In this document: positions 24,150 through 32,362 of the stretch, one piece after another
Layout of the letters: each line of letters opens with the position of its first letter
Numbering within the stretch: the first letter of the stretch is position 1
Source of the DNA: Phenylobacterium parvum
GTDB lineage: Bacteria > Pseudomonadota > Alphaproteobacteria > Caulobacterales > Caulobacteraceae
Assembly (NCBI RefSeq): GCF_003150835.1
Contig: NZ_CP029479.1
Span: 930,001 to 994,000, forward strand
Direction: 5' to 3'
Length of the DNA stretch: 64,000 nucleotides
Translations under genes and position numbers: made by a program
Notes under the pieces: generated by a model
The model's input: the letters and a program-made list of their open reading frames with translations, nothing else
What the model was told of the DNA's origin: nothing
Databases searched by the model: none

Positions 24150-25084
24150 CAGCGCCCTCCCTGGGCCATCATCGGGTGAACGGCGCCCCACTGGACACCC
24201 AGGAGGTCGGCCAGGGTGGCCTTGCCGGGCGGTTCGGACGCCGTGAAGAGGTCGCCGTCGGTCCAGTGCTCGACCTCGTGGCCCCAGGGGTCCTTCCAGT
24301 AGTCGAAGACCTGGCTGCCGAGGATGTGCCGGCCGACGCCCCAGGCCGCCGTCCGGCCGTCACCCTTGAGGTGGGCGTGGCCGCGCATCAGGTCGTCGAG
24401 GCTCTCGACCTCGAAGGCGGCGTGGTTGTACCGGGGCCCGCCCGGCCCCTGGAGCAGGAAAAGGGTGTGATGGTCCGTCGGCCTGTCCCCGCGGTCGCAG
24501 CGCAGGAAGGCGCCGATGGCGAAGTCCGGGGCGGCCTCGATCTCGTCGCTGGTCAGGAGGCCGAACCGCGACTTGTACCAGGCCTCGGAGGCGCGGAAAT
24601 CGCTGACCTCCAGGACGGCGTGCCCCAGACGGACCACCCGGGAGGGCCCAGCCTTCACCCGCACCCGGCTGGAAATCCGCGGGCGGGCCGCCGCCGTGTT
24701 TCGAACCGCCTCGGGGGCGGGGGGCTCTCCAGGAACCGGGGCCTGTCCGGCGACGACCTCGATGCAGAAGCCATCGGGGTCGGTGAGCCGGACCACGGAT
24801 CCCCCGCCGGGCGTCGAGAGCGGCTCCACCCGGGCCCCCTCGGCCCGGGCGAGGACCTCGAGGGCCTCCGGGCTCTCGGCCCTGAGGCCCAGGGCGACGA
24901 AGCCCGCCGGGCCTTCCCCGGTCATGTGCAGGAAGGGCGCTCCACCCGTCCCCCGGCCGTAAAGGCGTCCCTGTCCGTCTCGGAAGGGGGTGAGGCCGAA
25001 ACTGGCCAGGAACCGCTCCATCTCGTCGAGGTCAGGGGCGCTGAAGCGGACATGAGAGATGTCCTCGATACGGATCGTGCTCAT
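24149..25084 (-). CDS. Extradiol ring-cleavage dioxygenase (VOC type I)
   Basis: 311 residues with two VOC modules. The C-terminal one carries the Fe(II) triad: His155 (RLGHAVLEV), His221 (RYNHAAFEV) and Glu272 in the motif Y-x3-P-x-G-x3-E, plus DHHTLFLL holding the second-shell His. The enzyme should cleave a catechol next to its hydroxyls. The ATG at 25084 has AAGGAG upstream and is preferred to an earlier in-frame ATG that would lie in the operator region. First gene of the operon, divergent from the TetR gene. Confidence 0.9.
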   Translation of the reverse strand: MSTIRIEDISHVRFSAPDLDEMERFLASFGLTPFRDGQGRLYGRGTGGAPFLHMTGEGPAGFVALGLRAESPEALEVLARAEGARVEPLSTPGGGSVVRLTDPDGFCIEVVAGQAPVPGEPPAPEAVRNTAAARPRISSRVRVKAGPSRVVRLGHAVLEVSDFRASEAWYKSRFGLLTSDEIEAAPDFAIGAFLRCDRGDRPTDHHTLFLLQGPGGPRYNHAAFEVESLDDLMRGHAHLKGDGRTAAWGVGRHILGSQVFDYWKDPWGHEVEHWTDGDLFTASEPPGKATLADLLGVQWGAVHPMMAQGGR

Positions 25085-25123
25085 CGGGGCGGGGTCTCCT
25101 TGGCGGCGGCTGGGCGGATTTTT

Positions 25124-25137
25124 TGACCATTTGGTCA
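25124..25137. promoter_or_regulatory. Palindromic TetR-type operator between divergent genes
   Basis: TGACCA-TT-TGGTCA, perfect 6-bp arms with a 2-bp centre, in the 106-bp gap between the dioxygenase start (25084, minus) and the TetR start (25191, plus). The gap is AT-richer than its surroundings. Position and symmetry suggest that the TetR protein represses both transcripts from here; ligand-controlled repression is inferred. Confidence 0.7.
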
Positions 25138-25190
25138 TTTCATGCAAGCGGGGATATCAGGGCGAGGAACAACGGAGTCGATCGAGGCCC

Positions 25191-25826
25191 ATGTCGAGGA
25201 TGTCCGGTCCGGACGACGCACGGCGCAGGCGCACGCGCCAGGCCCTGATCCGGGCGGGGGAAACCCTGCTTGCCGAACGCCCCGTGGACGCCATCGCCGT
25301 GGATGACATCGTCCGTGAGGCCGGGGTGGCCAAGGGCTCGTTCTTCAACCACTTCAGCGACAAGTCCGCCCTGGCCCTGGCGGTCGCGACGGAGGTCCGC
25401 CTGCGGATGGAGCAGAGGGTCGGCGCCGTCAACGCCGGCCTCGGCGACCCCGAGGAGAGACTGGTCCGCGGGGTCTGCGCCTTCATCCAGTACGCCCGCA
25501 CCCATCCGGCTGAGGCCAGGGCCATGCTGCGGAGCCAGGACCGGCCGGCCCCGCCCGACCATCCTCTCAACGCCGGGCTCCGCGCCGACCTCGAGGCTGG
25601 ACTGGAACGAGGGTCGTTCCGCGCACCCGGCCTGGACCCCGCTGTGCTGATGGTCAGCGGGGTCTGCCAGATCCTGCTGTCGTCGGTCCTCGACGGTCCG
25701 CGCAGCGCGGTCCGGGACCGGGGGCTGGTGGCGGAGACCCTGGCCCTGATGCTGGGCGGGCTGGGCCTGTCCGGCGAGGCGGCGGAGCGCCGGGCCCGTG
25801 ACGCTGCGGAAGACCTGATCCGCTAG
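25191..25826 (+). CDS. TetR/AcrR-family transcriptional regulator
   Basis: 211 residues. The N-terminal helix-turn-helix covers about 14-60 (RQALIRAGETLLAER, then IVREAGVAKGSFFNHFSDK). The C-terminal ligand domain is helical and not diagnostic. An ATG at 25200 is an alternative start. It is transcribed away from the monooxygenase-hydrolase-dioxygenase operon and probably regulates it and itself through the palindrome at 25124; the inducer might be the aromatic substrate or a ring-cleavage product. Confidence 0.88.
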   Translation: MSRMSGPDDARRRRTRQALIRAGETLLAERPVDAIAVDDIVREAGVAKGSFFNHFSDKSALALAVATEVRLRMEQRVGAVNAGLGDPEERLVRGVCAFIQYARTHPAEARAMLRSQDRPAPPDHPLNAGLRADLEAGLERGSFRAPGLDPAVLMVSGVCQILLSSVLDGPRSAVRDRGLVAETLALMLGGLGLSGEAAERRARDAAEDLIR

Positions 25827-25853
25827 GACCCCGGAGGTCGGCCGGGGAAGGAC

Positions 25854-26186
25854 TCAGCAGGGATTGGCGGCCCCGCCGCAGCCCGTTCCCTGGTCTCCCA
25901 TCCGGCTCATCTGGTCGGCGTCCTTCCGCCGCCGCGCTTCCCAAGCCTCCGCAGTAGCGCAGACCTTCCTCCTGAAGTGCGATCCCATCTGCTGGACCTG
26001 TTCGCAGATGAGCTTCGGCTCGGCCTCCGTCGCCTGAGTGCGGGCGGGGGGCGCAGCCGAGGTCGCGGGGGGCGTCTCCTCCGGGGCTCCTGCCGGCGGC
26101 GCTCCGCCCGCCGGGGCGGCGCCCGCCAGGAGGACCAGGGCCGAGATCGCCGTGACCAAAGGGGGCGCGTGGCGGCTTCGTGTCAT
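25854..26186 (-). CDS. Small secreted Cys-containing protein, function unknown
   Basis: 110 residues from the ATG at 26186, preceded by GGAAGGAAACC. A signal peptide (about 1-30, VTAISALVLLAGAAPAGG) and an Ala/Pro/Thr linker precede LICEQVQQMGSHFRRKVCATAEAWEARRRKDADQ in two short blocks; this 'C-x8-12-G-S-x-C-x-T-x-E-x-W' design is frequent in small periplasmic proteins of Caulobacterales and sphingomonads. The end contains GCGGAANPC. Function unknown; export is inferred. Confidence 0.7.
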   Translation of the reverse strand: MTRSRHAPPLVTAISALVLLAGAAPAGGAPPAGAPEETPPATSAAPPARTQATEAEPKLICEQVQQMGSHFRRKVCATAEAWEARRRKDADQMSRMGDQGTGCGGAANPC

Positions 26187-26705
26187 TTTGGTTTCCTTCC
26201 CTCGGCGCAGTCTGGTCCGGATACCCGGCGACTTCAATTCTCCTTCAGCCAGCCCCCATTGAGCGCTTCTGTCGTGGAATCGCCATCCATGCGTCGTCAA
26301 TCCGCCATCCAGGCCCGCTTCCGGGCGAACAGGGCGGCCCAACCTCCCGGCAATCCGGCGGGAATGGCCCCACTGGACGCTGGGCGCGCCCCTATTCCAC
26401 TTGACCGGACAAAAAGGGGTTGCCAAAGGACCCCTGCCGCAAGTCTAACTTGTCGGTAAGGTGCAGGCGGCTTCCGGGCCGGATGCGCCGCACCCGAATT
26501 CTGGACGCGATCGGGACTCCTCTGGGTCCGGGTTGATGTCAGGGGTCGGGATAGCGAAAGCGGCTCTATCGTCTTGGCGGGTGCGGCTCCGGTTTTCCGG
26601 CGCCCGGTCCCGGACAGGCGGCGGGCCATTCAATTGGGGTAGAGACGCTCTCGCGTGACGACCCTTAGGTCCTAACGTGCTAGACCAACCAGGAACTGGC
26701 GACAG
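26187..26705. other. 519-bp intergenic region upstream of exbB
   Basis: No convincing coding frame, tRNA or repeat is seen. It must hold the promoters of the secreted-protein gene (minus) and of exbB (plus). The last 60 bases before exbB contain GGGGTAGAGACGC and a GGAAC Shine-Dalgarno. No Fur- or other operator could be assigned with confidence. Confidence 0.6.
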
Positions 26706-27605
26706 ATGATCGACAACAAGCTCAAGACTCCCTTCATCGCTCTCTTCGGCGCCGTGGCGCTGATGGCGAGCGCTCCGGCCTTTGCGCAGGCGCCCGCGCC
26801 CGCCGCCGAGGTCGCCGCCCCGGCCGCTGCGGCTCCCGCCGACGCCGCCGCTCCCGCTGCCGCTCCTGCTGAAGCCGCTCCGGCTCCCGAAGCCGAGCCG
26901 CCGCAAATCAAGAATGCCGGCAAGCTCACCGTCATGGGGATGTTCGCCGACTCCGACATCGTCGTGAAGGTCGTGATGCTCGGCCTGGTGGCCTGCTCGG
27001 TCATCTCCTGGTTCCTTCTGGTCACCAAGCTCATCGAGTTCAACGCGATGGAGCGCGTGGCCAACCAGTTCATCGACTCCTTCCGGGGCTCCAAGAGCTT
27101 CAGCGACGCCGGTCGCGCCGCCCTCTCGGAAGAGTTCTCCGGCAACCCGCTGGCCGACATGGCCGCTGCGGCCGTGCAGGAAGTGGAACTGTCCCGTCAG
27201 GCGGGCCTGAAGGTTTCCGGCGAACACCGGGAAACCACCCTGCACCGTGCGGAAGCCGCGGTGAGCGCCGTCCAGTCGACCCTGGGCAAGCGTCTCTCCT
27301 CCGGCATGCAGTTCCTGGCCTCGGTCGGTTCGTCCGGTCCGTTCATCGGCCTGTTCGGCACCGTCTACGGGATCATGAACTCCTTCATCGGCATCGCGAA
27401 CACCAACACCACCAACCTGGCCGTCGTGGCGCCCGGCATCGCCGAGGCCCTGCTGGCGACCGGTATCGGTCTGTTCGCCGCTATCCCGGCGGTTATCTTC
27501 TACAACTACTTCCAGACCCGCATCTCGGGCTTTGGCGGCCGCACGGAGTCCTTCGTCGCTGAGCTGATGAACAGCATCTCGCGGCAGCTCGACAAGGGGG
27601 CCTGA
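26706..27605 (+). CDS. exbB: ExbB, TonB-system proton channel subunit
   Basis: 299 residues. A signal peptide (about 1-27, ending FAQA) and an Ala/Pro linker (to about 70) precede the usual MotA/TolQ/ExbB domain: first membrane helix VVMLGLVACSVISWFLLV, cytoplasmic loop, then GPFIGLFGTVYGIMNSF and GIAEALLATGIGLFAAIPAV. The cleavable N-terminal extension is known from several Gram-negative ExbB proteins. With ExbD it converts proton flow to force on TonB. First gene of exbB-exbD-tonB. Confidence 0.95.
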   Translation: MIDNKLKTPFIALFGAVALMASAPAFAQAPAPAAEVAAPAAAAPADAAAPAAAPAEAAPAPEAEPPQIKNAGKLTVMGMFADSDIVVKVVMLGLVACSVISWFLLVTKLIEFNAMERVANQFIDSFRGSKSFSDAGRAALSEEFSGNPLADMAAAAVQEVELSRQAGLKVSGEHRETTLHRAEAAVSAVQSTLGKRLSSGMQFLASVGSSGPFIGLFGTVYGIMNSFIGIANTNTTNLAVVAPGIAEALLATGIGLFAAIPAVIFYNYFQTRISGFGGRTESFVAELMNSISRQLDKGA

Positions 27606-27610
27606 TCCAG

Positions 27611-28048
27611 ATGGGAGCCAAACTCTCAGGTTCTGGGGGTGGCAAGTACGCGGTCGAGGCGAACAGCGAGATCAATGTGACGCCCTTCGTGGACGTCATG
27701 CTGGTTCTCCTGATCATCTTCATGGTGGCGGCCCCTATGGCGGCCGTTAACGTGAAGATCGCCTTGCCGAACGCGGTTGCGAAACCGTCCACCAACCCAC
27801 CGAAGCCGGTGTACATCTCGATCCAGCCGTCGGGTCGCCTTTATATCGGCGACTTCAACACCGACCTGGCTGAGCTCGGGGACACCCTTCGCACCCAACT
27901 GGGCAGCAAGCGCAGCCCGGAGAAGGAGCGGATCTACATTCGTGCGGACAAGGACGTGCTGTATGGCGATTTCATGGGCGTGATGAACACGCTCCAGGAC
28001 AATGGCTTCTACAGTGTGGCCCTCGTCGGCGAAGACAAGAAGGACTGA
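27611..28048 (+). CDS. exbD: ExbD, TonB-system biopolymer transport protein
   Basis: 145 residues, starting five bases after exbB. One transmembrane helix with the functional Asp follows the start: INVTPFVDVMLVLLIIFMV. The periplasmic domain continues with NVKIALPNA, ISIQPSGRLYIGD and RIYIRADKDVLYGDFMGVMN. Pairs with ExbB and TonB, which are adjacent. Confidence 0.95.
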   Translation: MGAKLSGSGGGKYAVEANSEINVTPFVDVMLVLLIIFMVAAPMAAVNVKIALPNAVAKPSTNPPKPVYISIQPSGRLYIGDFNTDLAELGDTLRTQLGSKRSPEKERIYIRADKDVLYGDFMGVMNTLQDNGFYSVALVGEDKKD

Positions 28049-28058
28049 GGGGTGGAGC

Positions 28059-28739
28059 ATGGCTGAAGACATCATCCAACCCGTTCATAACCCCTTCGAC
28101 GTCCCGCCTCCGAAGCGCGGCAAGGGTTTCCTGATCGCCTTCCTCGTCGCTCTCCTGCTGCACGTCGTCATCGGCGTCGTGCTGTGGAAGCAGCGGTTCG
28201 AGCTCAAGATCAAGGAGTACTCGGACGACGTGACGGACGTGGAGATCATCAAGCCGATGGCTCCGCCTCCGCCCCCGCCGCCGAACACGCCGCCGCCGCC
28301 GCCGCCCAAGCTGCAGCCGCGTCCGCCTGTTGCGGTGCCGAACGCTCCGACGATCCCGCCCCTGCCGGTTCCCCCGGTGGAGAAGCGGATCGAGGATCCG
28401 AGGCCCCCGGCGCCGGCCCCCGAGCCGCCGCGTCCGTCGGTGATCACCAACCCCGACTGGGCCCGCAAGCCCTCGGGTGAGGACATCGCCCGCTACTACC
28501 CCGACCGCGCCCAGCGGATGGAGGTGGAAGGCCGCGTCACCCTGAGCTGCAAGGTCACCGCCAAGGGGCTGCTGGAAGGCTGCTCCGTGGTGTCGGAAGA
28601 CCCTGCGGACCAGGACTTCGGTTCGGCCGCGCTGCGGATGACCAGGCTCTTCAAGATGCGCCCCCAGACCAAGGATGGCGCACCTGTTGAAGGCGGTACG
28701 GTCCGGATCCCGCTGAGGTTCCAGCTCCCCAAGGGCTGA
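28059..28739 (+). CDS. tonB: TonB energy-transducing protein
   Basis: 226 residues from the ATG at 28059 (GAGGGGTGGAGC upstream). Layout: short cytoplasmic part, membrane anchor FLIAFLVALLLHVVIGVVLW with the conserved His (about 28-47), a Pro-rich linker with poly-Pro runs (about 70-130) and a C-terminal TonB domain (YYPDRAQRMEVEGRVTLSC, then ALRMTRLFKMRPQT). It carries energy to TonB-dependent outer membrane receptors. Last gene of the operon, followed by a terminator. Confidence 0.93.
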   Translation: MAEDIIQPVHNPFDVPPPKRGKGFLIAFLVALLLHVVIGVVLWKQRFELKIKEYSDDVTDVEIIKPMAPPPPPPPNTPPPPPPKLQPRPPVAVPNAPTIPPLPVPPVEKRIEDPRPPAPAPEPPRPSVITNPDWARKPSGEDIARYYPDRAQRMEVEGRVTLSCKVTAKGLLEGCSVVSEDPADQDFGSAALRMTRLFKMRPQTKDGAPVEGGTVRIPLRFQLPKG

Positions 28740-28764
28740 GACCAGACGGGTCTGAATGGAATTG

Positions 28765-28795
28765 GCCCCGGGGTTCGCCCCGGGGCTTTTTCTTT
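28765..28795 (+). terminator. Intrinsic terminator after tonB
   Basis: Nine-base stem GCCCCGGGG/CCCCGGGGC with a TTCG loop, followed by TTTTTCTTT. A strong, textbook rho-independent terminator closing exbB-exbD-tonB. Confidence 0.93.
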
Positions 28796-28857
28796 GCCGG
28801 GTCAGCCGCCGCTTGATCGCCGCCGCCGTCCCGCCTAGAAGCTAGCCTCCGCGATGC

Positions 28858-28934
28858 GCCGCCTTAGCTCAGTTGGTTAGAGCGCTAGATTGTGGCTCTA
28901 GAGGTCCCCCGTTCGAACCGGGGAGGCGGTACCA
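28858..28934 (+). tRNA. tRNA-His (anticodon GTG), no extra 5' G
   Basis: 77 nt: acceptor GCCGCCT/AGGCGGT with G1-T72, D-arm with TTGGTT, anticodon stem CTAGA/TCTAG around TTGTGGC, T-arm CCCCG-TTCGAAC-CGGGG and encoded ACCA. The base before the first pair is C and the discriminator is A, so the G-1:C73 pair of most bacteria is absent. This is the special alphaproteobacterial form of tRNA-His. Confidence 0.95.
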
Positions 28935-28984
28935 TCGCGGATTTCCTGGCTGGCCGGCGGGGCTGGCTCCTTTCCGGCAAGGCC

Positions 28985-29320
28985 ATGACCGAGGAACCTC
29001 CCAAGCGCAGGACCCTGAGCCTCAAGCCAGGCGTTGAGGTCACACGGCCCCTGGGTCCCCAGCCGCTTGAGCCGCTCCGTTCGGATAGGCCCGCCCGTCC
29101 CCCGCGCCCGCCGCGGCCCTTCCGCGAGGCCAAGCCCGTCGAGCGGCCGTCTCATGGATGGAAGTGCAAGCCCTGCGGCGCCTTCTTCGATCCGCCAGCC
29201 GAGGGGCCGGATGACGAGGTGGTCAGATGCCCGGGCTGCAACGCCCGGATCGGGATCGCCGGCGACTTCCGCCAGACCCCGCCCCCGGCCCGCCTGCGCG
29301 CCCGGCCCATGCGCCACTGA
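28985..29320 (+). CDS. Small zinc-ribbon protein
   Basis: 111 residues from the ATG at 28985. A Pro/Arg-rich, basic N-terminal half leads to a single zinc ribbon with Cys61, Cys64, Cys82 and Cys85 (CKPCGAFF and VRCPGCNARIG). The C-terminus is again Pro/Arg-rich. It begins 50 bases after tRNA-His. RNA or DNA binding is plausible from charge; function is unknown. Confidence 0.72.
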   Translation: MTEEPPKRRTLSLKPGVEVTRPLGPQPLEPLRSDRPARPPRPPRPFREAKPVERPSHGWKCKPCGAFFDPPAEGPDDEVVRCPGCNARIGIAGDFRQTPPPARLRARPMRH

Positions 29321-29468
29321 GGCGCTTCGGATCCCGGCGGTCACCCGCCGTTCCCCCTTGCCGCTTCCAGTTCCTCCCCCAAGAGGCCTGTCGTCGGCTC
29401 CACGATGTGGATGCGCTCAAGGTGGATCCGTCCTAGTCTGGCGCTCCAGAGAGCCGCCGAGGTCCCCC

Positions 29469-30956
29469 ATGCCCCTCCGTCGACAGCCTTCGGTCCTGAC
29501 GACCCTCAAGGCGACGTCCCACCCCTACATGACCGGAGCCTGGACGCCGCTCCATGAGGAGGTGGATCTTCCTGACCCCGAGGTCCTGGAAGGGCGCATC
29601 CCGGACGACATCGAGGGCGTCTACCTCCGAAACACCGAGAACCCGGTCCACGAGCCCCTGGGGCGCTACCACCCCTTTGACGGGGACGGGATGATCCACC
29701 GGATGGTCTTCCAGGGCGGCCGGGCCAGCTACGCCAACCGTTTCATCCGCACGCGGGGCTTCCGGGCGGAGCAGGAGGCGGGCGGCTCGCTCTGGGGCGG
29801 CCTTGCCGATCCGGTCCAGCTGGCGAAGCGTCCGGGCTTCGGCGCCCACGGCGCCCTGAAGGACTCGTCCTCGACCGACATCGTCGTCCACGCCGGGACC
29901 GCACTGTCGACCTTCTACCAGTGCGGCGAGGGCTATCGGCTGGACCCGGTGACCCTGGACACCCTGGGAGTGGAGGGTTGGACGCCCATCGACGGCATCT
30001 CGGCCCATCCCAAGGTGGACGAGCACACGGGCGAGCTGATGTTCTTCAACTATTCGAAGCACGCCCCCTACCTGCACTACGGCCTGGTGGGGCCGGATAA
30101 CCGCCTGAAGGTGCTCCAGCCCATCGACCTGCCTGGCCCGCGCCTGCCGCACGACATGGCCTTCACCGAACGCTTCGTGATCCTGAACGACCTGCCAGTC
30201 TTCTGGGATGCAGACCTCCTGGCCCGCGACATCCACGCCGTGCGCCTGCACGAGGGCCTGCCGAGCCGCTTCGCCATCCTGCCCCGCGAGGGGGGCGAGC
30301 CCCGCTGGTTCGAGGCCGCCCCGACCTATGTCCTGCACTGGCTCAACGCCTACGAGGACGGCGACGAGGTGGTCCTGGACGGCTACTTCCAGGACGAGCC
30401 CATGCCCCCGCCGAGGGCCGACGCGCCTCCCGGCTTCGGTCACATGATGGCCTACCTGGACGAGATGAGCTTCCGGCCTCACATGCACCGATGGCGCTTC
30501 AACCTGCGCGACGGATCGACCCGCGAGGAGAGGCTGGACCCGCGGATCATGGAGTTCGGCATGATCAACGGCCGCTACGCCGGCCGCCGCCACCGCTACG
30601 CCTACTCGACCCTGCCGGAGCCGGGCTGGTTCCTGTTCAACGGCTTCGTGAAGTCAGACCTCGAGACCGGTGCGTCCTGGGAGTACCGCCTGCCCCCGGG
30701 CGTCTTCGCCAGCGAGGCGCCCTTCGCCCCCCGGCGAAACGCGACCGCCGAGGACGACGGCTACCTGGTCAGCTTCCTCATCGACGAGAACCGGCAGGCT
30801 TCGGAGTGCGTCCTCATCGACGCCCAACGCATCGAGGAAGGCCCCGTCTGCCGGATCGCCCTGCCGCACAAGATCTCCAGTGGGACCCACGCCGTCTGGG
30901 CGGGGCCGGAGATGATCCCCGGCTTCAGCTCCCGCGCTTCGGCGGCATGGGAATGA
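29469..30956 (+). CDS. Carotenoid oxygenase family protein
   Basis: 495 residues; length and pattern match carotenoid/stilbene cleavage oxygenases. The four Fe(II) ligands are probably His near 179 (SAHPKVD), 228 (LPHDMAF), 290 (VLHWLNAY) and 474 (SGTHAVW). Also typical are YLRNTENP, HPFDGDGMIHRM and the acidic segments EDGDEVVLDGYF. It cleaves a conjugated double bond of a carotenoid, apocarotenoid or lignin-type stilbene; the substrate is unknown. The 3' end overlaps the convergent DUF1295 gene by 32 bases. Confidence 0.9.
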   Translation: MPLRRQPSVLTTLKATSHPYMTGAWTPLHEEVDLPDPEVLEGRIPDDIEGVYLRNTENPVHEPLGRYHPFDGDGMIHRMVFQGGRASYANRFIRTRGFRAEQEAGGSLWGGLADPVQLAKRPGFGAHGALKDSSSTDIVVHAGTALSTFYQCGEGYRLDPVTLDTLGVEGWTPIDGISAHPKVDEHTGELMFFNYSKHAPYLHYGLVGPDNRLKVLQPIDLPGPRLPHDMAFTERFVILNDLPVFWDADLLARDIHAVRLHEGLPSRFAILPREGGEPRWFEAAPTYVLHWLNAYEDGDEVVLDGYFQDEPMPPPRADAPPGFGHMMAYLDEMSFRPHMHRWRFNLRDGSTREERLDPRIMEFGMINGRYAGRRHRYAYSTLPEPGWFLFNGFVKSDLETGASWEYRLPPGVFASEAPFAPRRNATAEDDGYLVSFLIDENRQASECVLIDAQRIEEGPVCRIALPHKISSGTHAVWAGPEMIPGFSSRASAAWE

Positions 30957-31722
30957 AGCCCGAGGTCCGCGCCACGTAGGCCTCGTAGCCGGGCTTCTTG
31001 CGGCGCATCGGGCCCTCGGTGGTGGGCACGCCGCTCCAGCGGGTGAGCAGGAAGGTCAGGAGGATCGGGCCGACGATGGACAGGGCGCCCAGCAGCCCCG
31101 TCTCGGCGGCCACCAGGTACATGCCCCACCAGGCGCAGGCGTCGCCGAAATAGTTGGGGTGGCGGGTGTAGCGCCACAGGCCGGTGTCCAGCACCTTGCC
31201 GGCGTTCTCCGGATTGGCCTTGAAGCGCTCCAGCTGAGCGTCTCCGATGGTCTCGAACAGGATGCCGACCACCGCCACCAGGACGCCGGCCCAGGCCAGC
31301 GGGCCAAGGGCCGCCGGGGCGGACAGCTGGCCGAGCTGGATGGGCAGGCAGACGATGAACTGCAGGACGGCCTGGAGGGAAAAGACGTAGATCAGGCTGG
31401 CCTTGGCGAAGCTCCAGCCCTTCTTCTCCTTGGCGTCCGCCATCATGCGGGAGTAACGCCGGTCCGCGCCTTCCCGGCGCCAGCGACGGATCAGGTGGTA
31501 ACCCAGCCTCAGTCCCCAGGCGGCGCAGAGCAGGGTCAGGACCAGGGCGTGGTCGCCGCCTTGCGACTGGAGGTAGGTGGTCACGGCGATCAGCACCATG
31601 CCGGCGCCCCACCAGCTGTCGATGAAGCTGGGATCCTGCTTGGCGACCGCGTAGCGCCATAGCCCCAGGAAGACGACCGCCGAAACGGCCGCGTTCACCG
31701 CCAGAACCGAAAGGATTTCCAT
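30925..31722 (-). CDS. DUF1295 membrane protein (steroid reductase-like)
   Basis: 265 residues with about six transmembrane helices. Family marks: DPSFIDSWWGAGMVL near the N-terminus, GLRLGYHLIRRW, SLQAVLQFIVCLP, ERFKANPENAGKVLDTGLWRYTRHPNYFGD split over two blocks, and KPGYEAYVARTSGFIP at the end. The RHPNYFGD motif binds NADPH in isoprenylcysteine methyltransferase/5-alpha reductase-like enzymes. Probable substrate is a lipid, not identified. The gene overlaps the carotenoid oxygenase 3' end convergently. Confidence 0.9.
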   Translation of the reverse strand: MEILSVLAVNAAVSAVVFLGLWRYAVAKQDPSFIDSWWGAGMVLIAVTTYLQSQGGDHALVLTLLCAAWGLRLGYHLIRRWRREGADRRYSRMMADAKEKKGWSFAKASLIYVFSLQAVLQFIVCLPIQLGQLSAPAALGPLAWAGVLVAVVGILFETIGDAQLERFKANPENAGKVLDTGLWRYTRHPNYFGDACAWWGMYLVAAETGLLGALSIVGPILLTFLLTRWSGVPTTEGPMRRKKPGYEAYVARTSGFIPMPPKRGS

Positions 31723-31778
31723 CCCCGCCTCCCGAAGCTGAGTTCAGGGAGTCAGGTGAGGGGGCCGGCGGCGGTCTG

Positions 31779-32228
31779 TCAATGCGTGGCCGGGGCCCTG
31801 GCCAGGGCCTCACGGACCCACCGGCTGATTCCTGCGGCGTCCGAGGCTCCGGCCCGGCGCGCGATCTCCCGCCCATCCCGCCACAGGATCAGGGCCGGAA
31901 TGCCCGACACCCGAAGGGTCGCGGCGGCCTCGGGGTGGGCCTCGGCGTCCAGCTTGAGCAGCCGCACGCCGGGCTCCAGCTGGGCGGCCGCGGCCTCGAA
32001 TTGCGGCGCCATGGTCCGGCAGGGACCGCACCAGGGCGCCCAGACATCCACCAGCACGGCTGCGCCGAGATTCCCGTTGCGGTGCCGGTCCAGGCCGGGA
32101 CCGTCGACCTCCACCGGCTGGCCTGTGAAAAGGTGCGCCCGGCACTTCCCGCAGCGGGCGTCACGCGGATCCCGGCCCTCGGGGGTCCGGTTGGCGGCGC
32201 GGCAGGCGGGGCAGACGATCTGGCGCAT
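31779..32228 (-). CDS. trxC: Thioredoxin 2 (TrxC-type)
   Basis: 149 residues from the ATG at 32228. An N-terminal zinc finger with Cys6, Cys9, Cys26 and Cys29 (VCPACRAAN and ARCGKCRAHLF) precedes a thioredoxin fold with the active site WAPWCGPCRTMAP (Cys67, Cys70) and the cis-Pro segment SGIPALILWRDG. This is the TrxC layout, an oxidative-stress-linked disulfide reductase. It sits alone, divergent from the acyl-CoA synthetase gene. Confidence 0.93.
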   Translation of the reverse strand: MRQIVCPACRAANRTPEGRDPRDARCGKCRAHLFTGQPVEVDGPGLDRHRNGNLGAAVLVDVWAPWCGPCRTMAPQFEAAAAQLEPGVRLLKLDAEAHPEAAATLRVSGIPALILWRDGREIARRAGASDAAGISRWVREALARAPATH

Positions 32229-32362
32229 GGGGCGTTCCTTTGCTGCGCAGCCCTTCATATGGCGCGGCCCCGGGGGCGACGGAAGGGGCTGGGAGGCCCG
32301 CCGGGGGCATGCTACCGGCGAGGCAGCGGAGCGGGGTTCCGGCCGGCTCCGGGAGGAAGTCC

